From positions 36,001 through 100,000 of the forward strand of contig KL647334.1 in assembly GCA_000727475.1 (NCBI GenBank): DNA of 64,000 nt, in the 5' to 3' direction. Made by a program: the position numbers and the translations under genes. Below, one piece after another: positions 50,301 through 60,979 of this stretch (the first letter of the stretch is position 1; every line of letters begins with the position of its first letter). This stretch comes from Sarcocystis neurona (lineage: Eukaryota > Apicomplexa > Conoidasida > Eucoccidiorida > Sarcocystidae). The notes beneath the pieces were generated by a model. That model searched no databases. It was not told where the DNA came from and was given only the letters and a program-made list of their open reading frames with translations.

Positions 50301-52457
50301 CTGTCACGCGTCTTCTCTTCTCGCATGACGCGGTGTGTCTCGCAGCAACGCGTGCGGCGCGTCCGCTGCTCTGCTGCGGGTGGCTGCTGCTGGGCGCTTC
50401 TCGCGTCTCCGTCTCGCTGTCTCACCCGGTGACGGAGGTCAGCACGGAGACGAGACACGTGAAGATTTCCAGGAAGAAGACTTCGTTGCAGTTTTGCTGG
50501 TCGCCGACCAGAAACAAAAAGACGTCGTTCAAACTCTTCCCCAACACGACGTACTTCTCCACTTCGAACGCCTCCACTGTCGTCGGAAACACCCCCCCCC
50601 CCCACCACACAAAGCCGACACAGCAGCAAAAAACACAGAGACACACAAACACAGACACACATACACACGCATGTATATATATATATAGCCACTGCATCCT
50701 CCACACACACATATATATATATAGCCACTGCATCCTCCACACACGCATAAATATATACATAGCCACTGCATCCTCCACACACACATTTATATATATATAT
50801 ATAGTCACTGCATCCTCCACATATATATATATAGTCACTGCATCCTCCACATATATATATATAGCAACTGCATCCTACACACACATATATATATATATAT
50901 ATGTATAGCCACTGCATCCTCCACACACACATAAATATATATATGGCCACTGCATCCTCAACACACACACATATATATATACCACGAGGCGCGCGCCAGA
51001 TAGAGAGAAAGCAGTAGAGCGTCAGGAGATATACGGACCAGCAGGTACTTCTTCAGAGATAGAGACACGCAGCAATGCAGGAACGCATGCACATATATTC
51101 ATCTATATTAGCATGGACTTCCATATGTCCACGTATCTGCGTCTCTCTGTGACCTATGTATATGGACTTGGAGTTTTGTACGCAGACTTTCACTGGCCTG
51201 TGATGCTGTTCCTCGAGTGTACAGACACCGCAGCAGGACACCTTCGCGTCCAGGACCGACGACTCAACGAACGCGGAGGAGGAGGTGACAGATGCCTCGA
51301 GAAATTCGCGAAAATTTGCGCACGCACTTGCAGGGACGTCCTGCCACCGGCGGGGAATTATCCCCCCCTTTCTGCTGCATTTCTCTCTCTGCCCTCCACA
51401 TTTCCTCCACCTCCCCACCATCGCCCTCCCGCAAATCTTCAACTGAACAGAACAAGATATTCATCTATATTTATATATATATACGCGTGTGGGACATGGT
51501 TAAAGATACATATACATACGTATAGATATGTGGCTATACATATATGTATGTCCACATACAGAAATGACATATATACATATATATATATATATATGTATGT
51601 GTATATATGCATAGACAACATGAACGTATATATAGATAGGTATATGTATATTGATACAGACACAAGGATATATATTATGAGTAGATACGTGTGCGTGTGT
51701 GCCTATGTGTGTGTATGTGTTTGAACCGGTGGAGCAGGCCAGCAGCAGTACAGTTCCCTGCGTCTCGCTAAAAATGCTCAAGCATATACGTGTATGCGGA
51801 TGGCTCTGCGTGGTAGTAAGCTTCTGAGTATATACACACATATATACGTATAAGCATGCACGTGTATGTGCTGCTTGTGCTGGGTAATAGTAACTATCTA
51901 GATATACATAGATACACGTATATACATATGACTTTCTATGCCACGGGCTATACATTGAGGCCACCTAGGAAGAATCAACAACGCAGCACGTCATCAACCG
52001 AGCGACAACAAACTCAGACTCTGCTGCTGCTGCGTTTGCCGCTTTGCTGCTGCTTCCGGCAGCTTCGAGGCTGCTGCTCTTCTTCTGCCAGTGGAGCTGC
52101 TTCTGCTGCTACCGTCGCCGCTGCTGCGCGTGAAGACGCACCTTCGTTTCTGCCCACAATTTTTACGAAGCGAGAAAGCATCTGCTGCTCGAGATGCCGC
52201 TGGGCCGCGTAGTCCTCGACGTTGCTGATTCCCTCGCCTGCTGCCCTCAATCTGCTGCTGCCTCCTGCAACGGTGGCTGCTGCGACGTCTGCTGCTGCTC
52301 TTCGTCTGCTTGCGAACGCCGCTGACGCTTCGCTGCTGCTCCGCCCTCCCCCTGCGCCAGCAGCGCGCCCGCTGCCGTTGCTCTGCATGTATTTGACAGC
52401 AAGGCGCTGCCCCTCCGCGTCGAGCAGAGCGACTCCTTGCACCAGCAGACTCTCCAT
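47151..52457 (-). CDS. COPZ: Coatomer subunit zeta (COPI coat)
   Basis: Zeta-COP is the small, sigma-adaptin-like (longin-fold) subunit of the COPI coat for Golgi-to-ER and intra-Golgi vesicles. The exons on the - strand are 52457-52142, 50576-50426, 49278-49201 and 47310-47151 (705 nt, 235 codons), with GT-AG junctions and matching phases. The blocks follow the family in order: LVQGVALLDAEGQRLAVKY (family 'ILILDNDGERLLAKYY'), YVVLGKSLNDVFLFLVG ('VVYKSSIDLYFYVIG'), LDNLDLVFLMFDEMFDDG ('LENMEGLFLAVDEIVDGG') and LLLECEPNVVLARLQ ('VILESDPQQVVHRVAL'). An Ala/Ser/Gly insert of about 45 residues in exon 1 and another in exon 4 explain its length against about 180 usually. The short C-terminal exon below 47,151 is not resolved. 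The ATG at 52457 is the best start; an in-frame ATG at 52571 would add 38 residues. Confidence 0.9.
48120..48930. repeat. Degenerate TA-rich minisatellite in a zeta intron
   Basis: Phrases such as atgttgagtgtc(c/t)atata, gagagtatct and catctatacag recur many times at irregular spacing within a TA-rich background. It lies in the intron between zeta exons 3 and 4. Confidence 0.6.
49201..49278 (-). CDS. COPZ: Coatomer zeta exon 3
   Basis: The acceptor tactgcag|a completes Gly from exon 2. The exon encodes NKKSVLDNLDLVFLMFDEMF followed by DDG. It matches the conserved helix of zeta and sigma subunits. The donor is gacgacgg|gtgagc in phase 2. Confidence 0.92.
49430..49700. other. CAG-rich (+) tract within zeta intron 2
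   Basis: The + strand cagcagcagcaa runs are CTG on the zeta sense strand, the same polarity as in ECM29 introns. Long Leu/Ala frames on the - strand here are repeat translations with no conserved block. Confidence 0.5.
50426..50576 (-). CDS. COPZ: Coatomer zeta exon 2
   Basis: The acceptor cgacgacag|tg completes the split codon from exon 1. It encodes EAFEVEKYVVLGKSLND, VFLFLVGDQQNCNEVF and FLEIFTCLVSVLTSVTG, a full central longin segment without low-complexity insertion. The donor is accgg|gtgaga in phase 2. Confidence 0.92.
50660..50985. repeat. Tandem repeat with conserved CACTGCATCCTCCACA core
   Basis: About eight units, each with a (g/a)(c/t)cactgcatcctccacac core followed by a variable (TA)n tract. 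Unit length varies from about 30 to 45 bases. It lies just 5' of zeta exon 2 on the gene's sense strand, inside intron 1. Confidence 0.8.
51050..51970. repeat. Microsatellite-rich part of zeta intron 1
   Basis: tatatatat and tgtgtatg tracts at 51,465-51,720 and 51,830-51,940 flank a GC-richer patch at 51,180-51,450 that is open on both strands but not in phase with the zeta exons. Confidence 0.5.
52142..52457 (-). CDS. COPZ: Coatomer zeta exon 1
   Basis: It encodes the first longin-domain strand and helix (GVALLDAEGQRLAVKYM and RHLEQQMLSRFVKIVG). A low-complexity Ser/Ala/Gly/Arg insert lies between them, where other family members have only a short loop. It ends aacgaag|gtgcgt in phase 1. 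The codon at the junction becomes GTG (Val). Confidence 0.85.
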
Positions 52458-53110
52458 GTTGCGCTTCCTTTTCTCTTCCTTCTTGGGAACTGCCTGCTGC
52501 CTTGCTTTCGTTTCTGCAGCTGCGGAGACTGCTGCTTTCCCGCTGCTGCTGCTTTCTCTGCGGCGAGACAAACTAGCTCCGCCCTCCTCTCCTGCGCAGC
52601 AGCTGTTGCTGCTTCCACTCCTCCTCCCGCTCCACCTGCTGCGGCTGCGTCACCGCGTGCCTTGCGCCGTCTGACGCCTTCGACTGCGTTGGCCCTCGCG
52701 CATGCGAAGAGCCGCTGCTGCTGACGCGCCTGCTGCCGACGCGCCTGCTGCCGCCTTCCTTGTTGCTGTCGGCCTGTCACGCGCCTGCTACCGCTCTTGC
52801 TGCTGTGGGGTTCGCGCGATGCTGGCGTTGTTGCAGTTGCTGAGCTGCTGCTGTTGCGCCTGCTGCTGCTGTTCCTGCCGTTGCTGCCGTGTCTGGGGCT
52901 GCGCCAGCGCAGCCGAGAAACAGACGCGCGAGCGGGGGAGGCGGCGCTTCGCTTGGGGTGTACGTACACACCAGTGAGAAAAGGGGGATCCAGACGGCAG
53001 CGCGCGGCCACTGCTCTTCCCCTATATCGGCAGCAGCACAGCTGTCCTGCCCTCTTCACTCTCTTCTGCCAGCGAGAGAAAGTGGGGCACAGTGTTTGAG
53101 AGAAGAAGTA
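52458..53110 (-). other. CAG-rich (on -) upstream region of coatomer zeta
   Basis: On the zeta sense strand this is Gln/Ala/Arg-rich, with an open frame continuing above the chosen start. It may be 5' UTR or a longer N-terminus. The frame holding the ATG at 52571 adds a basic, low-complexity leader. Confidence 0.4.
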
Positions 53111-53240
53111 TAGGGCGACAACCACAAGTAAATATATATATATATATATGCCACACTCGCGCGGACGTGGAGGGAGATTAAGAAGTGTGTGGCGGGTATG
53201 CGCAAGCGAGTCGGCGCAAAAGCAGCACGGTGCAGTTGTG

Positions 53241-53409
53241 GTGTACGTACACCCGGTGCCAGTCGCACACTCACAGTCCAGCGAACGTACACCCCGCACC
53301 AGTCGCTCACTCCAGTGTGCGTACGCCCGAACGCACCAGTCGCCCATCCACACTTCGGTGTACGTACACCCCGCACCAGCTGCGCACCCCCCCTCCGGTG
53401 TACGTACAC
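53241..53409. repeat. Array of the palindrome GTGTACGTACAC
   Basis: The exact 12-base palindrome occurs at 53241-53252, 53358-53369 and 53398-53409. Two variant copies (cgaacgtacacc, gtgtgcgtacgcc) lie between them, each followed by ccgcaccag-like sequence, so the units are about 40-45 bases. Single exact copies occur at 4555-4566, 52958-52969 and 58261-58272. Confidence 0.8.
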
Positions 53410-53419
53410 CCCGCAACAA

Positions 53420-54260
53420 GTAGTTGCACGCCAAGACTCCAACAGAACGGCTCGTGAAAGAGACGCCTCTCCGCAGCGGAATGATGGGCACAAACAAATA
53501 TGTAGCAGTGAACCGCGTCTCCTATACGAGGACATATATGAGGAACATTTTCTAGAAGCTGTAGAAGTGCGTATACACACGGCAGCAGCTACAGGAAAAC
53601 CTGCAAGCAGACAACAACACACAGAGACAGCAGCAAGCACCGCACGGCAAGCGACGAAGCACAGAAATCCTCGGAAAGGCGCTTCGCGATAAATACGCGG
53701 CTCAGCCACACAGTCACCCCCTGTCTCGCCCTCTGTGTCTTCTCTCGCACGGACAGCTAGCTGCTTTCCTCGGCAGCAGCAGCGGCAGCAAATCCAGAGT
53801 AGCTGTCGCTTGCGCAGAAGCAGCACCACGTCCTGCTCATCAACGCGTCTGCTGCATGCAGAGAAGTCCACGAGACAGGCGCCAGCAGGCGCCGCGAGCA
53901 GCCCAAAAGCAGCGCGCGCACAGCAGTGTACCTTCGCACAGGTGCAGAAGGCGGGAAAGGCACCCCACACAGAGACCTACTTATGTGGACTTGTGTGCGC
54001 ACACATACAGCTGCCTGTCTCCACTTACGACACGCATATACACATATATATACATATTGGGACGCATACATATTCATATATATGCATATACGTGTGTGAG
54101 ACGCACATACATGTGCATGTGGATGTGTATGGTTTTACAAGGGAACTACGTGCATACGCAGTATATTCGTTATTGTTGGATCCGTCCGGCGGAGTCGAGA
54201 CAGAGATACGTCCGAGAAGGGCGGAGCGGCAATGCGCGCGCTGCAGAGTAGGCAGCAGCA
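53420..54260. other. No resolved gene; short TA block
   Basis: Mixed sequence with a TA/CA microsatellite at about 54,020-54,130. Open frames are short and compete on both strands. Nothing conserved was recognised. Confidence 0.4.
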
Positions 54261-55961
54261 GGAGAGAATTTACACGTGACGGCGGAGTAGCGTGGAAGCC
54301 GCGACGCTTCGCCCCAAAGAGACAGCAGCAGCGGACACAGCAGAAGAAGAGCTACAGCGACAGCAGCTCGACTCCCAGAGGAAGGCAGTAGAGCAGCAGC
54401 TTCGCCGTTAGCAGGGAAGAAGCGGCGGCTGCGAAGCAGCAGCGCGCCAGAAGGATACACGGGACGCTGCAGCAGCAGCTGCAGCTTCGACGCGGGCCTT
54501 GTTTGTGGAGGAAGAGGAAGAGCTGCTGAGCGGGAGCAGCAGCAGGAAGTAAAAGTGGCAGCAGCACGAAGTAAAAGGAGCGGCAGCAGGAAGTAAGAGG
54601 AGCAGCAGCAGGAAGTAAGAGGAGCAGCAGCAGGAAGTAAGAGGAGCAGCGGCGGGAAGACACGCTGTTGGCGCACTGCTGGCGAAACGGCCTGCCGCAG
54701 CAGCAGGGCAGCAATTCTATCCGCAGCCGGGGGAGGCAGGCTCAGCTGCTGCCCGTGTGCATCGGCAGATACACCTGCAGCACAGTGCTGGAAACACGAG
54801 AATAAGCGGCAGCGGCAGCAGCAGAGAGGAAAAAGACAAGGAATGCCGGCAGCAGCAGCAGGCAGAAGACAGAAGGAAAGCCGGCAGGGGCAGCAGGGCT
54901 CGAAGGAAAAGGAAGACGAGACGCTGCAGCCGCGCATGCGTAGACGGCACGCGCCGGACTGCGTCTTGACGCGAAAGACTGCAGCGACCTACTGTCGGAT
55001 CGGGACGGGACAAAAAGAAAAAGGAAAGAAAGGAGCACCGAGGGAGACAATGGCAACGGGTTGTCCCGTCTTCTCTATCTGCCATACTGCTGCTGCTGGA
55101 GCTGCGCAAAATACACGTTATTACGAAAGGAGCGGAAAACCGAACGCTCCTGCGGCCCGGTTCAACGCCTACGAGAAGAACGTGATGCTGGCAGCAGCAG
55201 CAGCAGCAGAGCAGAGGCTGCGCGCGCAGCAGGAGCCCGGCGTCACAGCAGCAGCCGCACAGTGTCGCCCGTGATGCGGCACACGGTAGTGGTAGTATGA
55301 GCGCGGTAGCGGAAGATTGTCGCGCTGCTGCTCTGGCCGCATGCATTTGCTGTCGTCCTTGCGGACAGAGCGGCTGCAGTGTGCAGCTGCAGCGCGTGCA
55401 CCGGGCGCAGCAGCAGCAGCAGCAGCAGCCGCACACCGGATGCAACAGCAGCAGCGGCGGCCGCACACGTCGCGCAACAGCAGCGGCAGCTGCTGCACAC
55501 CCGGTGCAAGAGCAGCAGCAGCAGTAGGCGCACACCCGGTGCAACAGCAACAACAGCGGCCGCACACCTGGTGCAGCAGCAGCAGCACGTATTCCGGCTG
55601 CAACGGTATCAGCAGCAGCAGCGGCAGCACGGCGCGTGCAATAACAGCACCAGCACATTCGGGGTCTAGCCCACACATGAGTTGGCAGCAGCAGCAGTGG
55701 CAGCTGCAGCGGCAGTGCTAGCTGCAGCAGTAGTGGTAGATGCAGCAGCACCGACACCAGATGACGCTCGTGGATCTCAAGAGAAACACAACTGCTTCGA
55801 TTGCACAGTGCAACCATATCAAGCAGGAGAGAGACGCGCAGCAGCAGCAGCACGTCCAGCAGAGTCACAGAACAGCGGCCGCAGAAACACCACCAGCAGC
55901 GCTGTGATTATTTTCGGGGCCGGCGAACAGCAGCAGCGGCAGCATATTTCTCCACAGCAGG

Positions 55962-56055
55962 AGATCCCGCAGCAGAGAATCCCGCCGCAGAGGATCCTGC
56001 CGCAGAGGATCCTGCCGCAGAGGATCCTGCCGCAGAGGGTCTTCCCGCAGCAGAT
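55962..56055. repeat. 15-bp tandem repeat CCGCAGAGGATCCTG
   Basis: Three near-perfect central copies and diverged flanking copies. On + in one frame it encodes PQRIL repeats. Confidence 0.8.
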
Positions 56056-56339
56056 GCAGCTGAAGCAGCGGCGTGACACGAGCAGCAACGAGGCACAGCG
56101 CCTCAGCAAGGGTAAGAGAGCAGCGCTGCAGCAGCACCCTTCGACAGAGGAGCTCAGGCGAGCAGCACCATCAGACTCGCCGGCATGTTCTAGCTGCCCC
56201 AGCAACAGTCGGTTCCCCGTTGGTAGAGGACGACCGACGCGTGACAGCGGAAAGGCGTGTCTGGGCAGCAGCAGTCGCAGGGCAACGCAGTAACAAACGC
56301 ACGCAGGGACAGCACAGACGGCAAGCAGGCAGCAGCAGC

Positions 56340-56670
56340 AGCATGAGAGGGTGTGCGACAACGCGTCAGGAAGAAGGATGAAGAGCAGGGGAGTCTAAGG
56401 ACGCAGCAGCAGCGGCAGCAGCATGGGACTGTGTGCGACAACGCGTCAGGAAGAAGGATGAAGAGGAGGGGAGTCTAGGGACGCAGCAGCAGCGGCAGCA
56501 GCATGGGTTTGTGTGCGGCAGCAGCATGGGTTTGTGTGCGACAGCGCACCAGGAAGACGAGCATGGAAGTCTAAGGACGCAGCAGCAGCAGCAGCAAGAG
56601 AGTGCGTGCGACAGCGCACCAGGAAAAAGGGAGAAGAGCAGGGTAGTCTCGGGACGCAGCAGCAGCAGCA
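56340..56670. repeat. Tandem repeat of about 80 bp (4 copies)
   Basis: Units contain gtgtgcgaca(a/g)cgc(gt/ac)cagga, a gaagagcaggg-like part and gtct-(a/g)ggacgcagcagcagc. Copies begin near 56,351, 56,431, 56,534 and 56,604. One unit has an internal duplication of a segment containing gcagcatgggtttgtgtgcg. Confidence 0.75.
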
Positions 56671-57059
56671 GCAATCGGGGCGGAGTAATGGTAGCCCCAC
56701 CCCAGCTGCGGAAGGACGTGCAGCGCCACAGGAGCAGTAGCAGCCGCCTTCTGCCACAAGCAGCAGCAATCCAACCCAGACGCGCGTCATGCAACACCGA
56801 ACACCAGCGTGAAGGATCATCACAGACGAACTCGCAGTCTCTCACTCCTCTTCCTCTTCCTCACCGCTAGCGCAGCAGCAGCCCCGTGCGCCTAAGCTGC
56901 AGCGCGTCGTAGCAGAGAAGCCGCTACAATACGAAGGAGCAGCAACAGCGACAGTAGAGGAAACGGGCAGCAGCTGGAGCAGTGCCGGAGCACGAGCAGC
57001 AGATTGCCCCGTGGGTAGCAGCGCAGCAGCGGGTGACACGCGCGTCTCATCAGTTCTTT

Positions 57060-59340
57060 CCATTGTCGCCAGTGCTGCCGCTACGCTACGAAGATGGTAG
57101 GAATGTCCACCTACCGCTGCTTCCTCGTGCCCGCGCTTCCAGCCCGTGTCTCGTCTGCGGCTGCTGGTTTCTGCTGCTGCGAGCAACTGCTGCGCTGCTT
57201 TCGTTGCTGGAGAGCCGCCTGCCACTCGGGTCCCTGGCTGCCCCTAGCTCTTCGAGAGAGCTGCTGTTGCGGCTTCCTTGTCTCTGGTGCTGTTCTCGTT
57301 CGTGCTGTGCTGCTTCCGCGGCTGCCCGGGCTCCTCAGCCGTCCCTGCTCTGGCCTACCAGCAGGGTCCTCGTTACCTGCTTCTGCTGTAGACCCCTGCT
57401 GATCTTGCTTCCGCGCTGCGCGGTGCTGCGTGACGAGCTTGTGCTGCTGCTGTACCGCACTGCTTGTCCCCGGGAGGGGCTGTGCTGGTGCTGTTGGCGC
57501 TGCTGGTGGATTGCTGGTGGGGGCTGCTGCTGCTTTGCTGTCTCGGGCCGGGTCGGTCCAGGTGGCTGGTCCTGTGCCGTCCCTGGTGCTGTGCTGGGTG
57601 CAGCCCAGTTCCTCGAGAAGCGGCGGTACACAGGCCTGTGTGTCTGTTTTCCGTCCTGTGTCTGTGTCTGCTGCAGCAGCAGTGTTCCACCACCACCAGT
57701 CCCTGACCCGTGACAGCAGCACAGGTCAACCAGGAGCAGGTAGGCACAGAGAGGAGGAAGGGTAGCAACACACACGTCCAGCAGCTCTTGAGAGAGATCA
57801 GGAAGCCGGCATCGGCAGCAGCCGCAGCAAGAGCTGAACAGCAGCGGCAGAAGCGGCAGCGGTGAGCGAGAGAGAGACCGACCAGCAGCAGCGACCCGGC
57901 AGCTCGCGCGCGCGCGGGGGTGTTGTGGGGTCGGTCTGTCGGTGTACCCGCGCGCAGCTGGACAGGGTCTCCCTTCTGCGCGCCGCCGCCGCCGCGCTCT
58001 CTCATCAGAAAAAGCAGAGTTCTCAATGCAGAGAGAAAGAGAGAGCAGCAACGCGGCAGCAGCGACGCGTGGCGGAGACGGCACGAACGACTGCCCCAGC
58101 AGCAGCAGCAGAGAGCGGCCATTTACAGCGACACCAGAAGAAGGAACTGAGCAAAATTCACTCGCGTTTTTCTCTGCAGTTCTGCTGCTGGGCGACAGGC
58201 AGAAAGTGTCTCTGTGCCGCGTGTGGCTGCTGCGTCGTGGCCAGCGCACTCACGCGCCGAGTGTACGTACACCGCAACCGCACCCGAACTGCCGTTCTTC
58301 AACATCTCGCAGCAGCAACGCACGCTCCAGCGCGCATTTCTCTCTCTTTCGCGTCCTCTCTTCCAGCGTCCGCGAACTTTCTGCGCTTCTACGTCGGCGT
58401 GGCGTCGGCCCGAGCCGCCGCTCCACGTACGAAGTGCTCCTGCTGCGCGCCGGCTTCCGCAGGAAAGAAAGCTTCGCAAGAAACGCAGAGGAGGAAGTGA
58501 CGCACTACAGGGACTCCCGTCGAGAGAACTGCTGCAAGGCTGCGTCGTTCTTTCGGCTTCAGCCGGGCAGCTCTCTCGCGTATGCCAACCCAGCGCGCAG
58601 CCACAGCGGGCAGCGCGCGCGCAACAGCAGCACGAGTGTCTCGCCCTCCGCGAGAGAGACGTACTCTGCGCGGTGCTTTGTCATACTGCACGTGGAGCTG
58701 CTGCGACTGTAGGACGTGCCGCGGGGGTGCTCATGCAGAGGAATTTGACTTCGCTTGGCCAGAAGCAGCTCCTACTCTGCTCCAGGCCGACCTTGCAGCA
58801 GGTCAAACTGCTGCAAGTCCTCAGAGCGAGCCACGTCTGTGTCGCAGCGGCAGCAGCACGCGCTGAGAGAGCCGGCTGCAACGGCTGCCGCTGCTGCCGC
58901 CGTGTTCAGCGCACCGCAGGCAGCAAATCTCCGGGTGAAACACGTCCGGACAACTGCTGCTCGACTTTCTGTCTGCAACCGGATCTGCTCCAGCCACGTG
59001 CCATGCCTCTGCCTCGCGCCGGGCAGCTGCAGCATTACGAACCTTGCCTGGGCACACCGCAGCGGCAGGAGACTCAGCAGTGTGAGCAGCAACGGCCGCA
59101 GCAGGGGGCTATCCGGTCGGACAGGGCAGCAGCACGGAAAAAAGAACCACACAACACTGCAAGAACGCAGCTGCGGCTCAACGACGTTGAGAGGATCTGA
59201 CGACAGCAGCAGCACTAACAGTTGCTGCCGCCTCAACCCCCCCAACCGTGGAGCCCGAGCAGCGACAGCGGCAGCAAGCCGAGGCAAGCCAAACAGTAGG
59301 CCCAGACGAAGAAAAACATAACGAGCAGCGCAGAGCAAAG
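57060..59340. other. GC-rich region with coding potential on both strands, gene not identified
   Basis: Long frames are open on both strands. On + the most protein-like stretches are STYEVLLLRAGFRRKESF (about 58,417) and LGQKQLLLCSRPTLQQVKLL (about 58,757). On - they are TWLEQIRLQTESRAAVV and YVSLAEGETLVLLLRA (about 58,650-58,990). 57,060-57,720 is CTG-rich and 57,760-58,140 CAG-rich on +. I cannot decide strand or product. Confidence 0.35.
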
Positions 59341-59555
59341 TGACAGGAATAGACCAGCAGTGGGGACGTCGCGCAGCACCAGTAACAGCAGCATCTCATC
59401 TTAGCGCCAGCTGCATCTCAGCAGCAGCAGCATCTCAGCAGCAGGAGCATCTCATCTCACCAGCAGGAGCATCTCTCTCTCGTGACGGCAGCAGCAGGGA
59501 CTGGTGCGTGGAAAAGGAGAAGGTTTTGACGAGTTTCCCACGTGCAGCTGATAAA

Positions 59556-60809
59556 ATGAAGGGGAAAAAGCAGACGCAGCAGAAGGCGTGCAGTCGTGCG
59601 ATTGGGGAGTACATTACCCAGGAGCTGGTGCTGCTGGGCGGCGGGCGCGCTCATATTTTCTTTTTGAAAGAATGGACCGACACACAGAGAGTTCCCCACA
59701 CACGTGTCTCTCTCATCTCCCCTGCCGTGGAAACGACGTACAGCTGCATGCTTCCAGGTAAAAATGTGTGCCTCTTCCCCTCTGTCTCAATCTCTGCTGC
59801 GCTGCAGCTGCTTCTGTTCTTCGCTGACGACTTCTTTTTCGCCGCAGAGCGTCACGCCCTGCTGTTCCGGCTCGGATCCGCCTCCTCCTCCTTCTGTCTC
59901 CTTCTCTCTACCCCTACGGCGACGTGCTGCCGCTCTCCACCGCAGCCTGCTGCTGCTGCTGCTCCGTCAGGTGCTTCTTTTTCTGTTCCTCGTGTCATCT
60001 TCCGACCACCACCTGCTGTTGTAGGTCGTCTGTTGCTGCTTCTGCCGTTGAAACTGCCGTTTCTGCTGCCTTCTCTCGTCCTGCTGCAGCTCGTGCCTGT
60101 TCTGCAGGGTCATGTGACGGGTCTGGAATGTCCCTCGTAGGAGGGATGGATGACCTGCTGCCGCTGCTTGTCGTCTACTGCAGCTGCTGCTCCTGCTGAA
60201 ACGCAATCATGCAGCTGGGTATCGAAAAAATTGGCGTTTTTCTTCCTTCCCCGTGTCTTTCTCCACAGCAGCCCTGGTGCTGCTGAGTAGATGCTGCGGC
60301 TGGTGCTGCTGCTGCATCGCGTTCCTTGTAGGTTTGCCGCTGCATTCCACACATTTGTTGCTGCTCTTTTTTTTTGTGCATGCGTGCCTGTTCACTTTCT
60401 TCTCCTTTTTCCTCTCCTCCGTTTGACTTTAATCTTATTCTGTTGTTTCCGCACTTCGCTGCTGCTGCCGTTGGCACGCCTGGCTGCTGCGGCAGCCCGT
60501 CGGCTGCTCCACGGCTTCTTCTCGTGCTCTTGTGCGGCTTGCGTTCTCCTCTCTCCTTTAAGACGTTTCATTTGTCTTCTCTTCTCTTCTTTTCCTCTTT
60601 TTCTTCTTTTTGTTCCCCCAATGTCCAGGATTCATTACCGGATTGTACACCTCGGACGAATGTCAGGTCGACCTGCTGCAGCTCTGCCAAAGGGCCGGAG
60701 TTGTTTTCATCTGCTCCGGTGTAACGGGACTTGATGCGAAGCAGCAGCGGATCTTCTGCGACGATGGACGCCCTCCGCTTCGCTACGACCTGCTCTCGAT
60801 CGACCTTGG
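59556..60809 (+). CDS. FAD/NAD(P)-binding oxidoreductase, selenide-water-dikinase N-terminal type (5' part)
   Basis: Exons 59556-59757 and 60629-60809 join in phase (ccag|gtaaaa to gtccag|ga). They encode the start of a pyridine nucleotide-disulphide oxidoreductase of the NDH-like type found fused to or beside selenide, water dikinase (SelD). The blocks in order are ELVLLGGGRAHIFFL (family GGGHAH nucleotide-binding loop, here Arg for His), ETTYSCMLPG-FITGLY ('TPYSGMLPGYIAGHY'), SDECQVDLLQLCQRAGV ('DECHIDLRRLARAAGA'), VTGLDAKQQRIF and RPPLRYDLLSIDLG. The donor cttgg|gtaagc (phase 2) opens an intron that leaves the window, so the rest of the domain and any SelD domain are not visible. The ATG at 59556 gives a short basic leader (MKGKKQTQQK). 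The family match is strong. Whether SelD is fused is inference. Confidence 0.82.
59758..60628 (+). other. Intron 1 of the SelD-type oxidoreductase gene
   Basis: 871 bases from gtaaaa to tgtccag. It is CTG- and pyrimidine-rich on the sense strand, with a strong T/C tract before the acceptor. A Ser/Leu/Cys-rich open frame through it is repeat translation. Confidence 0.7.
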
Positions 60810-60979
60810 GTAAGCCACCCTGCTCACATACTCGTGGCCCCAGCAGCAGCAGCAGCAACTACAGCAAAAGTAGCAGCAGCAGGAACAGCAGCAGCACGAG
60901 GAGAGGGAGCAACAACGCAAACAGGAGAGCAGCAGCAACAGAGCAGCAGAGCAGCAGCAGGGGAGGTGCTCGCTTGTTG

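Larger units (their letters stand above)
54270..57010. other. CAG-rich tract, possible + strand exons or - strand introns
   Basis: Long gcagcagcag runs on + give Gln/Ala/Ser-rich frames (for example 55,682-56,293) and Leu/Cys-rich frames on -. Polarity favours + strand coding, but no conserved domain or consistent splice set was found. A stretch near 57,010-57,090 (VTRASHQFFPLSPVLPLRYED before a GT) looks exon-like. Confidence 0.35.

Noticed and set aside
50660..50985. CRISPR-like array of repeats and spacers
   Set aside because: The spacers are variable TA tracts, not unique sequence. The context is a eukaryotic intron.
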